NCBI GenBank assembly: GCA_950295325.1
Contig: OX485809.1
Coordinates: 37,701,081-37,765,080 of the forward strand
DNA from: Polytrichum commune
Lineage: Eukaryota; Streptophyta; Polytrichopsida; Polytrichales; Polytrichaceae
Direction of reading: 5' to 3'
DNA: 64,000 bases
Shown: piece by piece, positions 10,028 through 22,325 of the stretch
Layout of the letters: the number at the start of each line of letters is the position of its first letter
Numbering within the stretch: the first letter of the stretch is position 1
Notes under the pieces: model-generated
What the model was told of the DNA's origin: nothing
Databases searched by the model: none
Seen by the model: the letters and a program-made list of their open reading frames with translations, nothing else
Made by a program: the position numbers and the translations under genes

Positions 10028-12822
10028 CCTAGGGGTTGCGTGGTTGTGTTATGTCTTAGGTGTGGGATAGAGTTTGGGGTTGTGTGGGGGGTGGTGTGTG
10101 GTATGTGTTTGGTGGGAAGATGATAGTGGTTTGTAAAAGTGCATTTTTTGATATTCTATATTTGGTGTGGTATTTATCTTGGGATTATTTAATGGTAGGT
10201 ATGTGTTTGTTGTGAATTTGACGAGGAGTTTACCTAGATTCTTAATGTGTAGGTTAGCAAAGGGGTGGTAGAAAAGGCGTATTCGGTTTCGGGCAAATGA
10301 TTGTGTTGAGGATCATAATCTTTTGGTATAATGATGCAGGTGATAGTAATATGGCATCGTTTTGTTTTTTGAATTTTGTTGTAGTGATTTTTTTAAAATT
10401 ATTATTATTATTTTTGTATGGCCCATTTTAGGGATGGAACTAGTCATATTCCTAGGCATGTGTATGGTTCGTTTTGTGAGAGGATGGGGGAGTTGTTATT
10501 TTTTGTAGTTAATGTTTTGGGCTTTTGGGTATGTGGTAAATGCGAGGGTTTATAGTTTTGATTTGTTGTGGCATCCTGCGACTGCACATTTGTTTATGCC
10601 TAGTTCTATGTGTGCCCAATCAGAGTCTTGTCTTAGTTTGTTGAATGTTAATGAAGTAAAGGTCATTGACTTCAGTACAAAGAACTCGGATATTAGTTTC
10701 CGGTATGGGGCATATGAAATGAGGGTTTGTGTTGGTTGGTGATGCAAAAGGTATGCATACTACGAATTGGGGTGGGAGGTGCAGGGTTATTGGGAAGTGG
10801 TCTAAATTGAGATGTAATTGTGTGTTGGTGTGGCATATTTGGTACATTGAATGGGTGTTGGGGATATAGAGCCCGTATATGAGGCTAGTATGGTTATAGT
10901 TGGGGATTAGTGTGAGTTGAAGGTTGGATGTAGAAGTTTGTTTATCTTTGTCCTCATTGGTTGATTGAGTTAAAGAGTATTGTTTATGCCGTCCTATGAG
11001 GAATAAATCTCAGTTAATATCTCCTACAAGGATTGAGAAGTGTGTCGAGTGGGTAGTTAGGGTCTGGTTTAATTGTTTGTTGGATATCATGGATTATGTG
11101 TATGTCTTCTTCATGTGTTGGCATATATAAGTGGATTAATACTATGGGGGTGAGAGATATATCGGCTATTATAATTACTTGTAGGTAAGGGGTGGATTCG
11201 ATAGGGATTGTTATTTTGGTGATGTTACCGAAGAAGGCGATTGATTTGTGTATCATAGTGATTAGCCCTCCTCTTGTTGGGGCATATATTATGTAAGGGT
11301 GCCTAATATATGTGAGTGCATCCAATATTTTGAGGTATGTGACCTTATATGATGAAAATTGAATATCTATAGATCTCTTGGGTTTATCTTTCATAATTAT
11401 TTTGTTTCTTGTGTGAATAAAAGTAAAGATGAGATACAATTAATTTTATGATGTTGAGTTGGTGCATGTTTTAAGGGCTTGTGCTTAGGTGCCTACAATT
11501 ATATGTGAGGCATGTGATGGGGTTTGGGTATATGTTTATATGTTGGCTCAGTATTGATGTTTTTGTGTGTTATTGTTGAGTTGGGGATTTGGTGTGATTT
11601 AAATGAGAAACCGAATATTGGTTTTAGAATTTTGAGGGATTCTTTGATGAGTTCTACGAGATAGGTTGAGAATAGTTGTTGGAGGGATGATTGTGAAGGT
11701 GTGGTGTTGTGTGAGATGTTGAATTTGATGTGGTCATATACTTCTTGTGCGTATGGTTTTGGTGCGGGGATGGTGACGAGCAATTGGGAGATGGGGCAAA
11801 TGCTTATGCGGGGATCGAATGGGGGTGGGATGTTGTGTAATCTTCTTAGTATACTGAAACTACATATAGGGAATCCATTTTGGAGGGTAGTGAACATTGT
11901 ATTGTGAGGGTATGAGGCTTATGAAGATTATTGGGGTGTATGTAATGTGTGGGATGTGGCATGCTCGGAGGAGTTGGGCATATTAGATAGGTGAGGGTGT
12001 TTTTGGTTGAGGTTAATGTTGTATATGGGAGGTTGTACGAAGGGAATAAATGTGCTAAATAGTGTGGCATATTCAAATTTTAGTGGCGTAGAGTTTCTTT
12101 GATAGTATTGACAATATTTTTATTGAAATACTTTTGGTATTTTTTTTAAGATGTGGTATGCATGCCTTGGGTTTTGGGAGATATCTCCGGCGAGTAGAAT
12201 GAGGGTATAGGAATTACACATGTAAAAATGAATAGTTTTACATTTGAATGTTTTTAAGGTGTATGTATGAGATGTGGAGGAATGTTCCTATGAAGTTTGT
12301 GTTTATTATGAGAGTGGTTAAGTTGTTGTTGTATGCATGTGAGGGGGAGGGTGGTGTTTATGAGTATGTTGGGTGTACTTTATATTTATGTAAGTTTGCC
12401 TTGGGGCGGTGTGTCAGTGGGTATGAAAGTGTAGGGGCAATCTCAGTGATAGGTGGTATTTCTATGGTGTGTGTTTCACATTGTGTGGTGTTGGTGTTGA
12501 GGATCTTTGTGGTTGTTGGGTGTTTGTGTGAGGTGTGAAAAAAACTTATTAGTACGAGGGCAAGTAGTTTTTATTTGAGGTGGATTGTTTGTGTAGGACT
12601 TTATTGGGTTTGGGATGGAAGTTAGGTGCATGTGCTTTTATAGTTATTGATATATTGATGTGATTTTATGTAGACAATGATAATTGTGTTTTTTTGGTAG
12701 CATACATTTTGGGAATTTGATGAGAATCTATGGAAGAAACTTTAGCTCTTTATTGATATAGATATAGATAGTGCTCAAAGCAAGTAGAATGAATCATTGA
12801 TGTGAGTCTATGAGGGAGCTAT
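10028..12822 (-). mobile_element. LINE remnant, endonuclease part of ORF2 (segment 2)
   Basis: The minus strand encodes a decayed exonuclease-endonuclease-phosphatase (APE-type) domain of a non-LTR retrotransposon. Visible motifs in order are TRGGLITMIHKSI (about 11.25 kb), YLQVIIIAD and LIHLYMPTHEED (11.1-11.2 kb), a GDIN-type catalytic motif near 11.0 kb that needs a shift of frame to reach, and DHFPITLHLP (about 10.8 kb). These are the conserved core, the GDxN motif and the final (S)DH motif of LINE endonucleases. ORF continuity is lost by stops and shifts throughout. Upstream (11.5-11.9 kb) lies the N-terminal or ORF1-ORF2 link region. The strand is strikingly poor in G. Confidence 0.65.
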
Positions 12823-13097
12823 TGTCAGCCCGAAACTCCCACCCTTATGCGTCGTAGTCCGGGTAGAAGCCCATGCTCACATATGCATGAATTGATGACT
12901 CAAACCCTCTATTCCATTTACCACACCAGTGAAGGGTACTAACATGTGCACACTTTCAATAATGGAAAAGAAACTCACACTTCAACATTTAGAAATGCTT
13001 ATCTAACAACAATCATCACCATCCACATTAGCTAATCACTTCCCTATGGCCTAAATGCAGGTTTTACTATCTTCCCATGAGGATTCTATGCCCTTTA

Positions 13098-16000
13098 TGT
13101 GAGCCCAAAACTGTGCCCACATGCGCTTGTAATCTCATGAAGCATTAAAACTTAGATTTTGTTACAACACTAAAGATAAAAAAAGATAAAAAAAGTTATG
13201 TTTTTAAGTTTGGATTGAAACTTGAGTTATAGGCTAGGTGATGGGTTATTTTGTGCTAGAGATGAGAAAGACCAAGTTAAGGGTTAGGGAGTTGGCTGGT
13301 TAGTGAGTTGGCTGGTTAGTATCTGGAGTAAAGGACCAAGCAATTTTAAGGTTATTCGGTTTTGAATTGGGTTCTTAGTTGTTTGTTTTGGGAGAGGGCC
13401 TGTTATCCCTAGTGAATTCTGGGTCGACGGACCTGGGGGGGCGGTTGAAGCAGCTGCGGCCGCAAGAGAGCACACAGAGAGTTGCAGGCAGGGTGAGGAC
13501 CAGGGAGCTGAGGAGGCGGGAGTTTGCCAAAGTGCAAAGCCTCGCTCTCAGGGGTGAGGCCTGGTGCCGAATTCGGATGCGGCTCTGGGCAAGAGGGAAT
13601 AAGGGCAGTCGCGGCTTGGGCAAGGCCTGTGTGAATGTTGGGCCGAATTTGTGACCGAAACACGGGAACTCGGGAGCGGGGATTGCCTCAGAGGCATTCG
13701 AAGAGCGCAAGGTGGTGGCATCAGCTAGCAAGGTGAGAATCAAGCTGGGATTGCATTGCTAGTGTGGGCAAGCTCGGAGAGAGCAATGTGGTAATTGAAG
13801 CTGGAATTTGGTGTCAAATTCTCAGCTTGCAACCATGGAGGTAGGCAAGTGCCGAAGAGGTGCTGGTGTCCACCAACCTCACACAACCTGGTTTTGGAAT
13901 GAGACCAAGGAGCCAATATAGTGTTGTCGCTTCCAAGTTGTTCGGCATTGATCGAATTAGTCCAGAAATACAAGTGGGATTAGGTGCATCTATCCTTTCA
14001 ACTGGAGATGTTTCGCCATTGTCAAGGGGAGCTTCCAGTGTGCAAGCAAGGATGGGAAGAATTGGTCGAGGAGCTGGTTGGCCTGCCAAAATCATGGCAT
14101 TAGGCAGTCAGGTTGATGCGGCAAGCTTACGGACTTGTGAGCAGGGCTGAGGATCCTCGATACAGTCGGTTGAAGGGACTGCAGATGGCGGCATTGGCTG
14201 GGTAGCTTGGGCCTAAGGCTGGAGGCTGAGGGAACCTGGAACTGCCACCCTCGGCAGAGGGGCAGAAGAGGCAGCTGGGGCTGAGGGATTGTCTGTTGGT
14301 TGTGAGAATGAGTTGATGACCGAATCGAGCCAGTGTTGACCGTGGAGCAGCGGCATGCACCCGAAGAGCTGAGATTACTGGGACTTCTCTGTGAAGCTAT
14401 TCATGACCGAGAGGTAGTGTAGTGGTGGTTAGGACTTTGACTTGATCATTAAGGGTAGGCTAGACAATAAGTTAGTGAATGGGAGGAGGACTTAGGGGTT
14501 GCATAGGGGCAATTAGTGCTTTGTGCTTAAGGTGGAATAGGTTGTTGGAAGTAGATTTGGTGTGGTGTGAGGGATTAAGAAGGAGAGTGTGTTGAGTACA
14601 TTGCCCTCAAGGGAAAGAAAAGTATTCCTAAATACTTGTAACCTTGTACCAATTGAATAAGAATGGTGTGTTTAAGGATCATGTGGTGGGAGTGTAGTAA
14701 GTTTTTGCTATGGCTCAAAACAACAAAACCCAGGGAACAAAGTCTCCAGGAAGACTCAGATAGTGTCTATAAGGGTTAATGTCACATTGGATTTAAGGAC
14801 GATAATAACAACTTAGGATCTTTCTTCCTTCATTCCTTCTTAATTCCACTTATTCCCCACTCTTATGGTTCCTTGTGCTTCCTCCGTCAAAAGTGATTCT
14901 GTCCTATCCTTAGGGAAAGCTTCTATCACTCTATGTCTTTGACCTATTTCAGTCGTGAAGCTCAAAAGCTTGGCAAGTAGTCCTTGGCAATTCGTCAGGA
15001 CCGAAGTCCGGGGTAATGTCTTTTTGTAACCACATCGTCTTTGCATAACAAGAATTGAGTTTTGCAATAACTTCAAATTAATTCATCTTAATTTAACTTA
15101 CAGTCATTCGGCCCATCTTCACAAGAATGCAATCATCATCTTCATCTTCAACTGATTGGCAACTTGTCCACACAAATCCCCACAACATTATATATAATCA
15201 ATGCATCAACAATGTAGGCGATATTCCTTGATTAAGGCCTAATTACATTTTAAGCTCGAAAGTATTAGCCTTTGGTAATGTCTTACACTAAGTAGGCAAT
15301 TTCTCTTTCCTGAGATGGTAATGTCTTTTGCAGCTCACGCCTGCGAATAACCCATCTCGTCTCTGCAGTCACTGCAACGGCTACACGCCAGGTAATGTCT
15401 CAAAGTAGGCCTTTGGCTATGCTCCCATGAGCGGCCTCTCTGTTCTCTTTCTCTCTTCTCTCTCAGGGACGACACCTGCTAAGCCTATAGCCCTATAGGA
15501 CGTTACTCTCTCAACTCTCGCTCAAGGTCTCTCAGTAACCAGATGGGCGATAGCCAAAGGACTCAGGCGATAGCCCTTCCTCGACGCTTCGGCTCTCTGT
15601 CCAAGCAGGCGATGGTCCTTCTCAGACTACTTGCCCTCACAGACTTCTCTCATGATTTCCCTCAACATAGCCTATCGCCCAGGCCTTGCCTCACGGAAGT
15701 TACAGACTTCCAAGACTCTACCACTCACTGCCTAATTGCCAACACTTCTTTGTCCTTCATGCGGCCATTGCCTTTGTCCTTCTCTCAGGCAAATGGTCTT
15801 TAACCTGTGCACCAGGCTGAGAGAAGTCTCTCTCCTGTCTATGGCCATATTCAAACTCCGACTCCTCCTTCTTCCATTCGACTATTGCCCTTCTTTCTCG
15901 GCAATCAACCTTTGCTTCGTTAACTCAACTCACTCACATGACAATGGCCGTAGTCCGACTTCGACCCTTATTACTTCCAGACTCGATTACAGAATTCCTC

Positions 16001-16697
16001 ACCTTCTCGGTGGATGATACGTCTATTTCAACGCACACGGCTATTGCCAGAATCTCTCAAGATATACTTGGCCTCACGTCTCTCTTTCATATCAAAGCAC
16101 ACACACTTTACTGCTTGCTACTACTATAGACTCAATTCGACTCAAGACAACTCACCTCGATCTCAAACGACTACCTCACAATCACAATCACGTTACACAC
16201 ACACAAGACTATTGCTCATTGAAATGAAATTTTACTCATATTCAAATGTCACATTGCCTGAGACTGAATCACTCAGTTCTCACACGTCTATTGCTGCTTC
16301 TCCCTCTCGGAGAAAGACTAATTGCACTCAGTCTCAATCACTGAGATCTGATACTGCTAAAGCCTATTGCTATCCTAAGTGGAGACTATGTCAGATTCTA
16401 TCAAATGGAAAATAGCCTGTCTTGGCGATGGTCAGCCTCCTCCTTATCGGTGGGGGAGGTGAAGGCAGTTGCAACCGCCTAGGAGCGACTATCGCCCTCG
16501 TTTCACACTGGTGATGTGCCTTTAAACGACTATTGCCGCTAATTGTCACTAATTTGAAAATGGTAGCTCTCCAGCTAGGCGATAGCCCAAAAATTGCGTT
16601 TACAGGGAGCATTAGGAATTAGAGTTTAGGAGGTGTATGTGAGCCATGGGCTCACACCCGGACTACGACGCATTGGGGTGGGGATTTGTGGCTGACA
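13098..16697 (-). repeat. gypsy-type solo LTR B nested in LTR A
   Basis: Read on the minus strand it begins TGTCAGCCACAAATCCCC and ends GTTTTGGGCTCACA, the family's ends. Its A/T-rich tail (13098-13250) resembles, in mirror image, the tail of LTR A. A GC-rich core spans about 13.38-14.37 kb. The stretch from about 14.79 to 16.61 kb is not LTR-like and appears to be a further insertion; without it the LTR is about 1.8 kb, close to LTR C at 36424. No exact 5-bp duplication survives at its ends. Confidence 0.5.
14790..16610. repeat. inserted ~1.8 kb block with degenerate ~81-bp repeats
   Basis: A block with composition unlike either neighbour, placed between two parts of LTR B. The left half repeats GGTAATGTCT (15012, 15274, 15317, 15391). 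The right half carries many copies of GGCGATAGCC or its near-complement CTATTGCC at about 15546, 15568, 15673, 15883, 16045, 16208, 16291, 16366, 16492, 16530 and 16576. Several spacings are close to 81 bp or twice that. I cannot fix exact ends, a target duplication or a family. No protein is encoded that I can recognise. Confidence 0.45.
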
Positions 16698-17871
16698 CCT
16701 TCTCCCCCCAATGCCATCACTGTTGCTCCACTTGGAGGCCACTCATCGCACAAGCAATACGCTCTGGGCAATGAGCCTCGCCCTGCTTCCGAGCACAACA
16801 CTTCATTCACGGCATGTGAATTGCAACCTGTGATACTGGCATTGACAATCCCCCTGAATCTCACCTCTCACCCAGCTCAACGAGTTCAAATTTCCGACCA
16901 CAATGGCTATAGCTACGCATCCACTACCTTCCGCACTCGCATTTCTCCTCTGTCCCAAGTTGCAGCCGATTCTTGCAAATTTCTCCTAGCCATTGGCACA
17001 CACCCACATTGCTCCTTACTGGCAGTTCCTCGGCTTGTCCAACCTTTGACCTCCCTTCCTCTATCATTAACACACGACCTGAGTGAATTTGAGCTCAGCT
17101 CAACCCATCGGAGAGATTTTGTTTTTTTTAGTCTCCGGCAACCCTCTTCCCCTTCCAGTCCAGTTGAAGCTGCTCGCCTGCCTTCCCTTCACTCTGAGCT
17201 ACCGCCCAGCAGCTCTGCTCCTTTTGCTCTCTTCAATCCCTTGACTCCAGAGGAACCATCTCGAGGGCAGCAAGGCCTCACCCTTGTCGCCTCCTCTGCG
17301 ACTCAACAGCTGCCGCTCAGATCCACCTTTCGCTTACCCACCAATCCATGTTCTGGTAGCAACTGCTCACAACCAAGAGTTTTTGCTCATGACCATAGCT
17401 GCCCTCGCTCACACCTTGGTTCTGTAATTCTTAGCGCATGGGCATAGCCAACCCTCACGCCGCAACCTCCTCGCTGCTATAAAAAACAGAGAGTCACAGC
17501 CCGAGAGAGCGAATCCCTATCCAGCAACCTCCCTAACCGTTTCTGGGACTCCCCCTCCCGAGTTTCACTAGGTCACAGTGACCCCCCCCCCCTATAACGA
17601 ACATCCACAACACCCATTCTACACAATAAAAACTCAGCTTACTCATCCTAAGCTCTTAGGGCTTCACAATCCCACTAACTAACTTCTAAGAACCTCTTTC
17701 TATCCTACAAGCACTAAGCACTAACATCCTAGCTTAAATCCAATTCTAATCCAAGCTTGAAGCCTCCACTCTTTTTATGTTTTTGAATAATTGATGCAAA
17801 ATCAAAGCCTAAGTTTTAATGAAATTTAAATGTAAATTAAGAACATATGTGGGCTCAACTTTGGGCTCACA

Positions 17872-20800
17872 ACTATTCATGGTCTATGTTGTAGCCTTGG
17901 TGATTATTGTTGGTTGGTGGTGGGTTTTGGAAGCACGGAGGGGCTCGGAGTTGGGGTAGTATTCCTCCATTATGCATTAGCATGTGGATGGTTAAGTGGT
18001 TGTCGGCTAGAAGACTAAGGGTGGTGGCCAAAGATTGTGCTATACCTTGTAGGTGTTGGTTTGAGAGTCGGAACTCCATAGCCATTGCTCCCATATCCGG
18101 AGCGATGCTTGCGGTTTGAACTATGAATATGTTAGTTGCCACTTTCACGAATTTGTTTGTGTTAAGGTTGATTGTGAACACCATTGTGACAAGTTTTCCA
18201 TCAAATTCTCCTCCCAAGCTTGCAATGTGCAGTTGAAACTCTTCTTGGTAATCGGTGGGTTGGTGATTGTGGAGTTATGCGTTGCTTGAATTTTTTTGTG
18301 CAATTGCCTCTTGGGTTGGGGCTTGGGCTAAGCGGATTTCGATTTGATTTATTTTTGAACCGTCAATGCTTCATGTCGAGGTATGAAGTCGACACGCCTT
18401 CCAATAATGTAGGCGGATTTGTGTAAGCACTTGTTGTAGACCACAGCATCGAGACATTGTAAGTGGCCCATTCAGCTTGTCTATCTTCCTTGTGTTTGGA
18501 GATGTGTCCGAAGCTCACTCTAACAATGTTGTTTTCACCAAATAGCTTCATGATGGTTTTCACTATGGCGGATTGGGAATCATTTTGGGGAAGGTTGTTG
18601 ACAACTACGTTATGTTGATTCGTAGCTCAGATGGGTTGCTAGCATTCTAGTCATGTGTTATACTAATCATGAATTTCTCATGGTTGTAAAGTAGGTTTTG
18701 CTCTAAGATCAAGTCTATTGTTTCTTTAGTGGCTAGAATAAGAAATGCGTAGACCTTCGATACTTCTAGTTTGTCAAGGTCAAGAACTCAAATTGTTGGC
18801 TTCTGTAATAGTTTTCGTGTACTAATGTGTTGAAGATGCTATGTGCGGAGTGGTCGCGTTGTGTGTCACCTTTGATGTGGAGCTAAAGGTTTCGCGCCTT
18901 TGTAACCAACTCAAAGTCCTTTTCAACTTTATTGATGACCCGTTTTCCCCCTTCAAGTTCCATCATGAATGCACTTTCTCCTATCAATAGTGTTACTTCA
19001 TCTTTGAGCAGATGCTTAAGACGTATGTCCAATTCTTGGTAATTTGGTTCAAATCAATATCAATTGGGCTTGAGTAGTTTGTATCAAGAAGTATGTTCAT
19101 TTTGTGTAGTCGGTTAAGGTACGCATTTCGAGCATTGTTTTTGCTCATATTTTTGAGTCCGATGTCAAAGCGAATAGTAATGTGGAAGCTCTTGGATGGC
19201 CTAATGTCTTGTTTTACCTTTCCATGACTTGAGATTGTGTGAAATGAAGGTGGTGTACCGGGACCACATCCGGCCTCTTATGTGGGTAAAAATGTTGATA
19301 TACCCTTGGGAATGCTCAGCAGGGAATTCGGAATTCTTCAATTCCAGTGAGTGGTGTTTCCAAGTTGAAGAACTCCACATTTGATCGGGTCTCATTCATG
19401 ATGGGTTTGCCTCGTTGAGTGGCCATGGCTTCATGGATGGGATATCCAATACACATTTGTGCGACAATTTTGATGTTATGGATTGCTACCTTGTTGATGG
19501 AAGATTGTTGTTCCTTCATTTCCTCCTGCCTTTCTCCTCTTGGCATTGTGATATGATTTGTATCTCATGTTCTTGGTTTTTTGTGGAAGAGGGTAGGGGG
19601 GTGTTTTTTGCCAAGTGGATGACTCTTCTCTCCTTGTTGGCAACTTCAACTTGATTTCCAGCTGGACACTCTTAAGAAGTGGATAGTTGTAGCGAACTAC
19701 CATTGTGTTTAGGTGTGACTGCCTCCAGTTGCATGTCGATGTCGTCATCTTGGTGTGGGGTCGGGCTAGTGGTGCTTACTTGTTTTTTTGCATGTTCAAC
19801 GTTGTGTTGTTGTTGGTTGCTCTAGGTTGTTGGGGCTTTACTTCCTTGACATGACACCTCTCCATTTATCTCTCATGAGTCTTACTGATTGTGCCTATGT
19901 TGGCCATTTTTTTCATGTGGGGTCTTTAGTGATAATGGTGGTTGCAAATGCAAGTCTTTTGGTGCAATGTGTGTTGGAGTTGCTAACGTTGATATGGGAA
20001 TGGTTGTGAGGTGGGTTGATGTTGAGGTTGTTGTCAAGGTCATGGTTGTGAGGGCATGTTGAATAAGGACCGGTCTGCTACTTCTTGTAAAACCTCATTA
20101 GTGGAAGTTGATGACAGCTAGGCGGGGCCTTCGGGGAGAGTTTCAATAGTATATGCAGGTTTGTAGGGATGGGGGTCGTCCAATAGGTTGTAGTTGATGT
20201 TGTAATGAGCAGAGAAATTCTTAGTGCTTGCAGCGATGGTGAGGCTGGGAGTGGCAAATGCACATCTCTATCCTGATCCTTGGTGATTGGTGGGTTTGGT
20301 GATGGTGTTTTGGTTGTTGGATTTGTTGGTATGTGTATGTGATTGAGGGTGGTGGTGTGTGGGTGGAAGAAGTGGCGATCCGTATCAGCTAGATGGTGGT
20401 TTTGGTGCCAGGTAGGGGTTAGGGTTGTGTGTGTGTTTTATGGTTGCGTCAATTTGTTATTTTTTGTTTGGTTATATTTGGTTTTGGGGGATGCTTTGGT
20501 GTGTTGTGAGGTGGTTTGTAGGTGTGGGGTGGAATATGGTGTTTTAACAAGGTGTGATGGGTTTTTTTGGTAGGAGTGATGAGGTTGGTGTGTTGGGTTG
20601 TGGGGTTGGTTTGTTTGTTTTGGTTGGTATTTTGCTTCTTTTTTATATAGTTGTTGTGATTGTTTTTTGGAGATGCAAGATTTTTTTGTTTTGTATGGGA
20701 TGGTGTTGTTGATATTGGCGGTGGCTTGTATAGGTGTGGTTGTAAGTGATGGGCTTATTTTTTGGAGTTCAATGTGTGACCACTTTAATGATTTGGATTT

Positions 20801-21134
20801 GTTCTTGAGTTAGGGTTAGGTATAGGAGCGGCTGGGGGAATGTACCTCGTAGTGAGTGTGAGGAGTAAGTATTGTTGAATAGCTTTGGGAGTTTCTTTGA
20901 GGTTTGAGAGGATGTAGATTGGTTTAGATTCTTGTTGGTGGTTGGTGGTGGAGATTTTGTTGAGATTATGGGATTGCCATTTGACAGTAGGGAGATTGGT
21001 GGTAAGCTTGGAGGTGCAATTTGGTGGAGCAACTTCAAAGAAGGTTTTTCTTGTGGCAACATTAGGATTAAGAAGAGGAAAACATGTAGATATGGTTTGT
21101 GTATTGATGGATCATGTACACAGTGCGTAATCAC
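17872..21134 (-). mobile_element. LINE remnant, ORF1-like 5' part (segment 1)
   Basis: Upstream continuation of the LINE across solo LTR A. The minus strand encodes broken protein segments. They include a stretch at 17873-18217 rich in regularly spaced Leu/Met, a segment near 18.9-19.2 kb with FDIGLKNMSKNNARNAYLN and LLIGESAFMMELEGGKRVI, and Thr/Pro/Ser-rich segments at 20.08-21.13 kb. Position and order fit ORF1 of a two-ORF LINE, but I cannot name the domain. Several stops and shifts interrupt it. The plus strand is extremely poor in C between about 20.28 and 20.8 kb, matching segments 2 and 3. Confidence 0.45.
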
Positions 21135-22325
21135 ACTGATATGGGATCTTCTTCTTCTTTGGATACGTACCTCAAAGTTCAGTTGATTTTATTTTCAGTT
21201 GTAATTGCTTTCAGCTTCACTTTTAGTGCAGATATTTTGATTTAAACATATCATTCGTTTTCCAGTGGCTGAAAAAAAACTCAATATTGCATTATTGAAT
21301 GTAACGCAAGAATATGATGCTAAGAGATTCAAACATCATAGTACATCATAGTACATTAAGTGTTAATATATACATTGACGATTAATGTACAAAATTTCAC
21401 AAACTGGGATTTTGAAATTTAAAGCTTGGTGCATTTCAGGGTCCAAGTTCTTGGTTGATTTGAGAATCAACAATATTCCAAGCATAAGTACACCACCTTA
21501 TGATTTGTATCAAACTACATATGATAAGAGTACCAGAATTTTGATTAGGTTGGGTTTGAATTTCACTAAGGATGGAATCAATAGTGCTATGAAACATGTG
21601 CTAGTTTAGAGCGTTCAAGTGAGGAGAAGTGACTGGTTAAAATGAGCAATTATGACAAACTCTAGACATTGGTAATATATTGAGGCCAACTTTTGGCTTC
21701 AAAAATTCAAAGTAATTTCAATTGAAGGAATAAAATTAGCAAAAAAATTGCAATCCTCCTGAATCTATCTTCCTACACAGGAAAAATTTGCACCGCCTTA
21801 TACTTCTCCAGATCTTCAGGCTATAATCAAGAAGATAACCTCACTGCCCCACTATACCCTAATGTGTACATTTTCAAACTGGGAAACAGAGCACCCATAA
21901 CCAAATTCAATGTATCATTATTTTAGAATATGCAATTTGTTGGATTAACTTGTTTTCCACAGTGATGAGTCACACCTTCTAATTGAAAACACAAATAGTA
22001 AAATGTGACTACTCCGGGGTTATAGTAGGAACTGGTTCTTTTGAGGGCTAGTTCAACATAAATAATAAAAATGTAACATCCCATATTGCATGATACATTC
22101 ACCAACTTTTGATAAAAGTGCACAAAAGCTACATAATTTTCATGCCCTTGATGAAGGGAGGCTATTCTTGGAATCAATTCAACGTACAGGAAGCCAGTAA
22201 ATCCAAGAACATGTAAAATGAATGGCAACGTTCTTGAGCAGGAGTATGAGAATGCAGTTTCTTTGAAAGGAATGATGAACAGGGCTCAAGCTTCCAAGAT
22301 ACAATTCGAAAGGATGAGAATTCTC
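21135..22325. other. 3' flank of the oligopeptidase gene
   Basis: AT-rich DNA between the LINE start and the stop codon of the oligopeptidase gene. The right part should contain its 3' untranslated region and polyadenylation site. I see no other gene here. A 101-codon minus-strand open frame at 21923-22228 superficially resembles a peptidase C-terminus (KETAFSY-like) but is superseded by the better last exon at 22326-22416. Confidence 0.5.

Larger units (their letters stand above)
12823..17871 (+). repeat. gypsy-type solo LTR A, interrupted by a second LTR
   Basis: Starts TGTCAGCCCGAAAC and ends TTGGGCTCACA. It shares the leading core CCACCCTTATGCGTCGTAGTCC with the LTRs of the whole gypsy element (44268), but its interior is unrelated. 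The outer flanks GCTAT (12818-12822) and ACTAT (17872-17876) match at four of five bases, consistent with an aged target duplication. The LTR proper is 12823-13097 plus 16698-17871 (about 1.45 kb); the piece between is a second LTR in opposite orientation. A TATA-like CTATAAAA lies at about 17476, roughly 400 bp before the end. No internal element region remains. An open frame of 253 codons in the right arm is composition-driven, not a gene. Confidence 0.55.

Noticed and set aside
13375-14360. Overlapping open frames on both strands at 13.4-14.4 kb
   Set aside because: GC-rich LTR centre gives long chance frames on all strands; no domain and no splice structure.
16686-17447. 253-codon plus-strand open frame
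   Set aside because: It lies inside solo LTR A, has no recognisable domain, and its Ser/Pro/Leu bias follows from C-rich sequence; the TATA-like site lies downstream of it.
21923-22228. Last exon of the peptidase in this frame (KETAFSY-like)
   Set aside because: No good acceptor, and the frame breaks; the exon at 22326-22416 has a CAG acceptor, right phase and a better family match ([16 protein letters not shown]).
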